Below are positions 44,502 through 50,878 of a DNA stretch of 50,878 nucleotides, piece by piece. Under the pieces are notes generated by a model, which saw nothing but the letters and a program-made list of their open reading frames with translations, was not told where the DNA came from and did no database searches. Origin of the DNA: Chara braunii (Eukaryota; Streptophyta; Charophyceae; Charales; Characeae); assembly GCA_003427395.1 (NCBI GenBank), contig BFEA01000014.1, forward strand, positions 2,773,461-2,824,338, written 5' to 3'. The position numbers were made by a program, and so were the translations under genes. Numbering within the stretch: position 1 is the stretch's first letter; each line of letters begins with the position of its first letter.

Positions 44502-44548
44502 AACTGTTTCGTCAGAGTTTCACCGACTCATCAGGAGGCTGAACCCTA
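44502..44548 (-). ncRNA. Hammerhead motif with intact core, truncated stem I/III
   Basis: CUGAUGA, stem II GUCGG-UGAAACU-CUGAC (one G-U pair) and GAAA are all intact. The 5' side of stem I is reduced to AGG and the cleavage triplet and stem III 5' arm are missing, so it could only act in trans. Confidence 0.65.
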
Positions 44549-44553
44549 TTTGA

Positions 44554-44559
<6 letters not shown>

Positions 44560-44593
<34 letters not shown>

Positions 44594-45510
44594 AGACTTT
44601 ATACCCACGGCAAAACGTGGAATAGTCCCCATGGATCATGCTGACATATTAAGATTCTACAATCAGAGAATACTCGGAATCCTGAATTACTAGCGTGCCA
44701 GACTTGCCAGTTAATGTGGTGAGGGCAGCCGCGCGCGCGGTGTGGTCATCACCTATGCTCTGCGTGAGTTTGTGTGCTCGCTTGTAAGACACTGCGTTAA
44801 AAAAAGAAAAGAAAAGAAAAGAAAAGGCTTTCCTGAGGTACCGAGTCTTATCGACTGTATTGAGCCATGCCATTGGGCAATCTGCTTTATACCGATTTCC
44901 CTGAGGAGCAAAGCGACGATGACGTGGTATAAGATACTCCATAGCTCTACCTCCACCATGCCTGATTGGCTCTGTTATTGTGAAAGAATCTATGATGCAG
45001 GTACATGATCCCTCCGACGATTCGTTGGTGGCGGCGGTGAAAAACGTTTTAGGGGCGGCCACACCTTTCCTGCTGCTTGTATGACCTCTGCATGACTGTT
45101 GTTGCCTCGAAAGGCTGGTTTGCTTCATGTGTTACTCATCTGAATTCAGAAGCGGTGGTCCCCCACATGCCATGGTCCTGACGAAGACGATGACACGGGT
45201 CACTGACGAAATTTGTGCACGCTGGGAACAGCAGTCACTCTGAGGAAACCCCTTTATCATCCTTTACTGGGCACTTTTCGTGTCGCATTAAGTTTCAAAT
45301 CTGACACCACGTACTGTTTGGAAACCCCTTTTTCCCCTCTCGCATTTCCCCCCCCCAACGGAATAACCTCACCCCGATATCTCGGACCCATCTGTGCGGA
45401 TGCTTTCATGACCCCACTTACCTTTCCTGTGTAATTGCCAGCAGAATACCTCTAGATATATCCTCCTTGGTAATTGCCTGCCCTGAACCCCTCTGCTTCA
45501 CTTGCTCCCC
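44560..45510. other. No convincing gene
   Basis: TA tract to about 44590, then mixed sequence. A 159-codon minus-strand frame (44649-45128) has no recognisable domain and ordinary intergenic composition, so it is not called. Confidence 0.5.
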
Positions 45511-45600
45511 CCTCTAGAATACCTCTAGAATACCTCTAGAATGCCTCTAGATATTTCTAGAATACCTCTAGAATACCTCTAGAATACCTCTAGATATTTC
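45511..45600. repeat. Tandem 11-bp CCTCTAGAATA repeat
   Basis: About eight units, each containing the palindrome TCTAGA; two are replaced by TAGATATTTC. An isolated unit lies at 45443. Confidence 0.93.
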
Positions 45601-45857
45601 GGTACCTATGAACCTTGGTGTCGGCAACACCGTGAGCAATGGGGTGCCACAGTCTCAACGACAATGACAGGAAGTGGAAGTGTCGAGTCATTGTTTAGTT
45701 CGATTGATCTTATCGGCTGGGCTTGGATGGGAATGGACCAGATTCAATTGATCTTATCGGGGGCATGTTTATGACAGCGATGGAGTGAAGGGGGAAATAA
45801 ACGGGTGGGACGAACCAGATTCAATTGCAGGATGTTTTGTCGTCAATACTTGTTGCC

Positions 45858-45975
45858 TTTTTTTTTCTTTCTTTCTTTTGACAACTTCGCAGGAAGGGGT
45901 CACTTGAGGAGGTGGTAAGAGCATCCTCCTCAAGTGGCCCCTCTGATGAAGGCTCCATCTATCTGGACTGACAGC
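45858..45975 (-). mobile_element. Retroposon tail with hairpin and A-rich end (copy 3)
   Basis: On the minus strand: ATAGATGGAGCCT (as in copy 1), then stem 45941-45925 with 45912-45896 (16 of 17 paired) around the loop ATGCTCTTACCA. Next come TCCTGCGAAGTTGTC and an A-rich tail (T-rich 45858-45879 on plus). Stem sequence differs from copy 1 but remains paired. Confidence 0.7.
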
Positions 45976-46344
45976 TCTTACGATACTCAAGGTTGCTGAA
46001 ATGGTATACTAGGTTCTTCGCTTCCATGTTCCTGATGGCTACAGTCCCGATAGCTTCGAAGCAGGCTGAAACCTGTGGATAAAGGAAGTAGCTTCACGCC
46101 TTCAACCGATCCTAGCAATTGCTTTCAAAAAATCCTAGGCCCCTCCGCTGTGTAACCATTGGAAGAATAGTCCTACATATTCCCCATGATGATGGCTTGT
46201 ACAAGTTGTACCCCACTAGTTCAATTTCCGCAACGCTTTTTCTTGTGCTCAACTCTTACGACAAGGCTTGCTCGATTCTGCTTCCACCAGGGCTGGGTCA
46301 TGCCTGTCACTGCTGCTTGGTCCAATTTGCCCTCGATACTGGTA
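45976..46344. other. No gene recognised
   Basis: Unique-looking sequence; nothing supportable. Confidence 0.5.
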
Positions 46345-46400
46345 GGGCAATTGTCGGGCAATTGTCGTGGCAATTGTCGGGCAATTGTCGGGCAATTGTC
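46345..46400. repeat. Tandem 11-bp GGGCAATTGTC repeat
   Basis: Five units (one with an extra base), each with the palindrome CAATTG. Confidence 0.93.
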
Positions 46401-47496
46401 CTGAGTGCCGGTCACACAGAGGTAGGATAGTAGGGATAGGGGGTGCGCTAGGAGTATTGATGCAAAGATGGGATGAGAGGTAGCATCGTCTTCTCGGGAC
46501 AGCCGTGGCTGACCGCTTCCGGTAATCACCCTCTGCCTAGAGACTGTCCTCTACAACACCCTGGACTTTCAAGGAAAATAGTTCAAAATACAAATCTGTT
46601 TTGCTGGTTTTGCGGCCATACATGTTACTTCTTAATCCTTTTTGAATCTGAGATGAAGAGTTCGATGATACTCAGAATGGGCAATATCCAAGGCTGAAGG
46701 GCCATGTGAATTTGGAAGCAAGCTTCTTCATTTCAGTGTTTACCCCTTCCCCCACACCCCTTGGTTATGTTTGGATTGGGCGAAGGATGGAGTGTATTAA
46801 AACAAAAAAAAATTAAAAGGGGTGTGGTGGGGGGGGGATAGAGGGGAATTTCACTCTGATATTTCCAGTTGGTCTCTACAATCGCTTACGTGTCAATATT
46901 CCTAGATATTCCCCACACCGACGCCTCACACCCCACCTTTTGACCTTTCTCTTATGTCTTGTTCTCCGCAACGGCGCTCTTTCTCCTGCTTCGAACGCAT
47001 GCAACATTAAATACGGGACTATTTCCGGGAAAAAAAAAAAGAAAAAAAAAAGGGATTACATCATTGCACTGTCAGGACGACATCTTACACAAAACTGGCT
47101 TACGACTCCTCGCGCACTTTTGCATCATTATTTATTATCCCTCTACAACGAATTGCTACACAAGACGTCACTGCCAAATAGCAAGGGATGAGCACGATGC
47201 AGTTGGGATCTGGGTTACGGACTGGGGAAAAGGGTGAAATGATGAGAAAAGAAACTAGGATATAACCAGGGGAAGGGGAGCTGGGAACAGCTTGGAACGA
47301 CTATACACGAATGGACATGGTACCATACTATTCTTGTATGTCCTCAGGTCTAAAAACGACTACGACTACTAAGCATGATCTTGATGTTTACATCGGAAAT
47401 GTCGATGCTTCCCTTCCCCCTTCTTTTTTTTTCTATCCTCACACATGTACTGGCACAGCCATGCCTTTCTTGTGGAGTTGATACAACGCACATGAC

Positions 47497-47498
<2 letters not shown>
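46401..47498. other. No gene recognised
   Basis: Contains A-rich tracts near 46800 and 47030-47051. Open frames short and not protein-like. Confidence 0.55.

Positions 47499-47560
<62 letters not shown>
47499..47560. repeat. (CA)n microsatellite
   Basis: About 31 uninterrupted CA units at the left edge of the first 1-kb direct repeat; the corresponding place in the second repeat (about 48930) has only a few CA units. Confidence 0.97.
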
Positions 47561-47561
<1 letters not shown>

Positions 47562-48356
47562 CCAGTTTTTGGATTGTTTGTTTTTTCTGCCTCCCCACCA
47601 ATTTTTCTGAGTATTTTTGTATGCCCAACTGAGCACCTTTAAGTAGTGCCAAACAGTCGGTGGTTCCTCGTTTGGAGTGCCTACTACACGCTTATGGGGG
47701 CTTCTCAGTTCGGGATGTCTGTGTTGCCTGTAGGTGATGACAGATGCTCGTCGGAGTGTCTCCCTGGCTCAGTGGGTGGTGGGAACCAACAGTCTGTGGG
47801 GTTTACCTGTGATGTGAGGGTGATGTGCTGCTTTGCTCCGTGTTGGATGTGTGTACGGCCTCGTCTGCGCTCCGCCACTGCTTTGCTGCCCATTCCGCTT
47901 GCCTCGCAGGTCGTTCTTGGCAAGCTGCTGTCTTCGCTGTGTGGTGTGGCTGGGTTGTGGTGTTGCCTTACGCTTCGCTGCTCCGCTGTCGTGCCGCCCT
48001 TCCGCTGGTCGTGCCTTCCGTGTACTTCGCTTGCGCGCCGTGTGGTTCGCTTGCCATGTTGGTGCTTCACAGCATGGTTGCTCTGCAACTTGTCCGCTTG
48101 CCCTGTCGTCCCTTGCAGTGTGGTTGTCTTGGTGGTGTTGCCTGGTGCTTCACTGCTTGGTTGCCGTGCTGCAAGTCCTGAGTGCCATGTCGTTCCTTGC
48201 AGTCGTTTTTGGCGCTGTGCAGCCGTGTTGCGTCTACTGCGTTGCCTGGTGCTCCGCAGGGTTGCGGCCCATTGCTATGTTCCACTTGGGGACAGTCTGC
48301 CTTCAACAAGGGTCAAAGGGTACATGACCCGAACCATGAATACGGGCATTCCTGCA

Positions 48357-48410
48357 TATTCTCGAGGGTTCAGCCTCCTGATGAGTCGGTCCAACTCCGA
48401 CGAAACAATC
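48357..48410 (+). ncRNA. Hammerhead ribozyme motif, type III, intact core
   Basis: Stem I GAGG (48364-48367), loop GUUCAG, CCUC (48374-48377); CUGAUGA 48378-48384; stem II GUCGG (48385-48389) with CCGAC (48397-48401), loop UCCAACU; GAAA 48402-48405. Stem III pairs 48358-48362 with 48405-48409 except one C-C mismatch next to the triplet. The triplet reads CUC, allowed under the NUH rule. Predicted cleavage after 48363. Confidence 0.82.
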
Positions 48411-48421
48411 TTGTCATCATC

Positions 48422-48423
<2 letters not shown>

Positions 48424-48474
<51 letters not shown>
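48424..48474. repeat. Poly-T tract (51 T)
   Basis: Uninterrupted thymines starting 14 bp after the hammerhead; the second copy has only short T runs at this place (49851-49857). Confidence 0.95.
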
Positions 48475-48475
<1 letters not shown>

Positions 48476-48560
48476 GTGCTTGCCTTGTGTGCTGGTTGTT
48501 GTAGTTTCCCTGCCTTTTGTGCTTGTGTTGTCTGCTCTCGCGCCTCCCCCGTGCCCTCTA

Positions 48561-48954
48561 ATCTTTGCGTTGCCATGAATCCTTTTGCTTTCCCCGTGTG
48601 CCTGTTGTGCCTTCTTTGTGTTGCCTTGAATCCTTCTGCTTTCCCCGTGTGCCCGTTGTGCCTTGTCATCCAACAGCTCAATGCCTCTCTGCCCCTCGAC
48701 TTCGTCGACTGCTGGTTGTTGTTGTCGGCCTGCCTTGTGTGCCTGTGTGTTGTCCGCATTAGGGGACGAGCCCTTCGCCGCTAGGTAGCAATGAGACCAC
48801 GAAGAACGTGAAAATACATTTGCCCCAGTAAAAGTCGGTCCTACCACGCTTGGGGCATGCCATACCTGCACAGTTACGGAGTACAAGGTGCGCCGGTGGC
48901 CTTTCATCGGAGATTATTATAATCATAAACTGACACACATACACAAAATCAGTT
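48561..48954. other. Spacer between the two large direct repeats
   Basis: Contains a two-copy repeat with TTGCC(A/T)TGAATCCTT and GCTTTCCCCGTGTGCC (48568-48660) and otherwise GT-rich text. No gene recognised. Confidence 0.6.
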
Positions 48955-50040
48955 TTATGTTTGTGTGTTTTCCTGTTGTTTCTGTCCTCCCCCTGATCTT
49001 TTTCTAAGTACTTTTGCTTACCCAAACTGAGCACCCTTTGGTAGTGCCAAACAGTCAGTGGTTCCATTTCTGGAGTGCCTGCTGCAATATTAGGGGGGGC
49101 ACTCGGTTCAGGGTGTCTGTGTTGCCTGTGGGTAATGACGGATGCTCGTCGGAGAGTCTCCCTTGCTCAGTGGGTGGTGGGAACCAACAGGCTGTGGGGT
49201 TCAGTCGTGATGTGAGTAGGTCATGTACCGCTTTGCTCCGTGTTGGATGTGTGGACGGCCTCGTCTGCGCTCCACTGCTGCCCCTGCTGCCTGTCCCGCT
49301 TGCTTCGCATGTGGTTCTTCGCAGGTTGATGTGTTCAATGTGTGGTGTGGCCGTGTTGTTAGTGTTGCCTTGCGCTTCACTGCTCCGCTGCCTTGCTGCC
49401 CTTCCGCAGGTCGTGCCTTCCTTGTTTGCTGCTTGCGGGCCTCGTTGGATGGTTGCCTTGTTGCTGGTGAGTGCCTCGTGCTTCGCTCCATGGTTGTCGA
49501 GCGGCTGGTCCGCTCACCCTGTCGTCCCTTGCAGTGTGGTTACCTTGCTTGCGTTGCCTTGTGCTTCACTATACGCTTGCCGCGCTGCACGTCCTGCATG
49601 TCATGTCGTTCCTTGCAGTCGTTTTTGGTGTTGTGCAGCTGTGTTGCCTCTACTGTGCTGCCTGGTGCTCCACAGGGTGCTGCCCGCTGCTATGTCCCGC
49701 TTGGGGACAGTCTGCCTTCAACAAGGGTCAAACAGTCAAAGCGTTCATGACCCAAACCATCAAATACGGAGAATCCGCAGATTGTCGAGGGTTCAGCCTC
49801 CTCATGAGTCGTTGCAACTCCGACGAAACAGTCTATCATCATCAGGCTTTATTTTTTTCGGTCTTTCGATTTTGTGGGACTCAAATATTTTTTTGGTTTG
49901 CCTGCCCGAACATGCCGTCTTCCCTCTCGCCGCCTATTGTTCACCTGCTGGTCTTCGCATCTTTTGGGAGTTGTTTTTTTTGGGTTTGCCAACTTTGCCT
50001 GTGTGTAGTTTGCCCTCCCGCCTCCCCCGTGCCCTCCATC
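48955..50040 (+). repeat. Large direct repeat, copy 2, with hammerhead near its 3' end
   Basis: Second copy of the 47565-48560 repeat, in the same orientation and offset by 1.40-1.42 kb. Has insertions and deletions relative to copy 1 in the GT-rich middle and after the hammerhead. Confidence 0.85.
49780..49833 (+). ncRNA. Hammerhead ribozyme motif, type III, full fold with GUC triplet
   Basis: Stem III GAUUGU (49780-49785) pairs with ACAGUC (49828-49833), six pairs including one G-U. The triplet G-U-C ends at 49786. Stem I is GAGG (49787-49790), loop GUUCAG, CCUC (49797-49800). Stem II is GUCG (49808-49811) with CGAC (49821-49824), then GAAA (49825-49828). The core reads CUCAUGA at 49801-49807 instead of CUGAUGA, a change at an invariant G that should abolish cleavage. 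Complements the 48357 copy, whose core is intact but whose triplet region is mutated. Confidence 0.82.
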
Positions 50041-50210
50041 CTATGTGGGACTCTTAAGGAAGCTAGTCATGATAAGCCACGGATGTATGAGGTACCTTCA
50101 GAGAAGTAAAGTGGCATCCGAGAGCGTTCGTTTGGACATGACCAGGGCCTGGTGTACCACTGTGGTGGTAAGATACATGACATCGATTTTGCCATGGGAT
50201 CTGATTTTCA

Positions 50211-50213
<3 letters not shown>

Positions 50214-50273
<60 letters not shown>

Positions 50274-50276
50274 GCG
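50214..50276. repeat. (CA)n microsatellite flanked by CG dinucleotides
   Basis: About 28 CA units with CGCG at both ends. Confidence 0.96.
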
Positions 50277-50279
50277 CTC

Positions 50280-50640
50280 CACAGATGCAACCATTCACAG
50301 GCACAGGCAAAACTCCCGGTAGGCCTATGCCTTTTACAGGCCCAGGGGAGTTCTTTGCAGGCCTGAGCCAAACTGAGGGTCTGGCCACAAATCGTACCAA
50401 TCACAGGCCCAGGCAAAACTCAAGCCTAGCTTTTAACAGGGCCAGTCTGGTTGTCCTAGTTGGTATACACATAATGTTCATTTTCTCCATTTGCTGCTTG
50501 TGTGGCTTGTGAGCACCAGAACACCCAGTTTTTTTTCACAACCGGGCAACACTCAGAATTGGGTTTTTCAGGCCTGTGTTTTTTACAGGCCCAGGCCTGA
50601 GCTTTTGGCAGGCCTGTGCAACTCTTAAGGCCTTGGTAAG
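50280..50640. repeat. Diverged ~50-bp repeats with CAGGCCCAGGCAAAACT
   Basis: CAGGC(A/C)CAGG and GCAAAACTC motifs recur near 50298, 50338, 50361, 50405, 50571 and 50587, with TTTTACAGGCCCAGG shared by several. Non-coding. Confidence 0.7.
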
Positions 50641-50659
50641 ATGTCCAAACCCCCTCTCA

Positions 50660-50790
50660 TTTGAGGAATTTGGTTTCCGATGAGTCGCGATGACCGATAC
50701 CCCATTCCAAAAAAAAAAAAAAAAAACATTGAGGAATATGCTTTCCAATGACCAATAACCCATTCCAAAAAAAAAAAAAAAAAAAGGTAA
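50660..50790. repeat. Tandem duplication with A tails (period ~60 bp)
   Basis: TGAGGAAT...GG/GC TTTCC(G/A)ATGA...ACCCATTCC followed by 18-19 A occurs twice (A runs at about 50708-50726 and 50768-50785), so the A run was duplicated with the unit. Confidence 0.85.
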
Positions 50791-50878
50791 GATTACTAAG
50801 GATTTTTTTTTTTCTTAAAAATATTATGTGGTAGCATCTACGCAATGTTGGTTTTGCTCTCTTGCCGCGTCACGCCTT

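Larger units (their letters stand above)
43596..44558 (-). repeat. Array of hammerhead-bearing ~90-170 bp units embedded in (TA)n
   Basis: Seven partial or full copies of one unit at about 43600-43684, 43696-43805, 43934-44035, 44101-44193, 44207-44323, 44341-44412 (opposite strand) and 44431-44548. Read on the minus strand a full unit is: hammerhead motif, CACAGCCCCTCGTTTG, TTGTCCTCTTCTCCC, CTCTGCCTACGGTTTACC, GGCAGCTCTGTTTGACGA, then (TA)n. Copies differ in how much of the hammerhead end remains; several stop exactly at a TA tract. The same hammerhead end recurs on the plus strand at 48357 and 49780. Confidence 0.85.
47565..48560 (+). repeat. Large direct repeat, copy 1, with hammerhead near its 3' end
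   Basis: Aligns with 48955-50040 from AACTGAGCACC and GTAGTGCCAAACAGTC (47643 vs 49041) through GGACGGCCTCGTCTGCGCTC-like text and GGGGACAGTCTGCCTTCAAC, the hammerhead, and CGCCTCCCCCGTGCCCTC. The middle is GT/GC-rich, iterating TTGCCTTG, CGCTTCACTGC and CTTCCGC motifs. It stays open in some frames, but the translations are Cys/Val/Leu-rich and change frame between copies, so I regard it as non-coding. No primer-binding site or purine tract is obvious. Confidence 0.85.

Noticed and set aside
43596-44558. CRISPR-like array of repeats and spacers
   Set aside because: Spacers are TA microsatellite of varying length, one unit is inverted, and the genome is eukaryotic.
44649-45128. 159-codon minus-strand frame
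   Set aside because: No recognisable motif, ordinary intergenic composition, contains a translated AAAAG repeat.
47646-48578. 310-codon forward frame over the first 1-kb direct repeat
   Set aside because: Composition is Cys/Val/Leu-rich from GT/GC iterations, the frame is not preserved in the second copy, it runs through the hammerhead and into poly-T (poly-Phe), and no domain is recognisable.

Overview
The window looks like nuclear DNA from a plant-lineage (streptophyte) genome. Only one convincing cellular gene is present; most of the rest is Ty3/gypsy retrotransposons, short retroposons, minisatellites and microsatellites. The plant-lineage call rests on three things: primer-binding sites of the initiator-tRNA-Met type common in plant LTR elements, chromodomain-bearing gypsy polyproteins, and a membrane protein of the FUSC/AaeB type that plants carry. 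The abundance of GA/TC repeats and the gene-poor structure would fit a charophyte alga such as Chara, but nothing here proves the species. Three N gaps, at 10213-10593, 25865-26279 and 40561-40616, each abut GA/TC repeats.

Layout. 1-1215 is a GAA/GAG array. 1430-6490 (minus) is the FUSC-like gene, with a TC/TG microsatellite just upstream of its start. 6.6-17.1 kb holds no recognisable gene but has several minisatellites, a 112-bp foldback and tRNA-like fragments. 17.1-27.2 kb is a nested pair of gypsy elements. Element A survives as an integrase tail plus a 3' LTR. Element B (18581-26814, plus strand) inserted inside that LTR; it has both LTRs, a primer-binding site, a polypurine tract and a 4-bp target duplication, but its coding region is frameshifted and the integrase catalytic core is missing. 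27.2-32.8 kb is a cluster of tRNA-like short retroposons, one of which is split by a solo LTR (30179-31031). The same LTR family bounds gypsy element C (32857-41781, minus strand), a complete but mutated chromovirus.

41.8-50.9 kb again lacks recognisable protein genes but contains the most unusual material. A family of small repeats (43.6-44.56 kb) and two ~1-kb direct repeats (47.57-48.56 and 48.96-50.04 kb) carry type III hammerhead ribozyme motifs: the CUGAUGA core, stem II, GAAA, a GAGG/CCUC stem I, and in one copy a GUC cleavage triplet with a 6-bp stem III. Their arrangement recalls retrozymes, non-autonomous hammerhead-bearing retroelements, but the layout (TA-microsatellite-embedded small units plus 1-kb direct repeats) is not one I recognise.

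A second notable signal is a retroposon family whose A-rich tails are preceded by a hairpin. Its ~12-nt loop is conserved (TGCTCYTAYCA), while its stem sequence changes between four copies with pairing kept (31486, 32701, 42468, 45896). No gene in the window appears to work with another. The only inferred cellular function is export of small organic or aromatic anions by the FUSC-like protein; the other coding pieces are remains of mobile elements.
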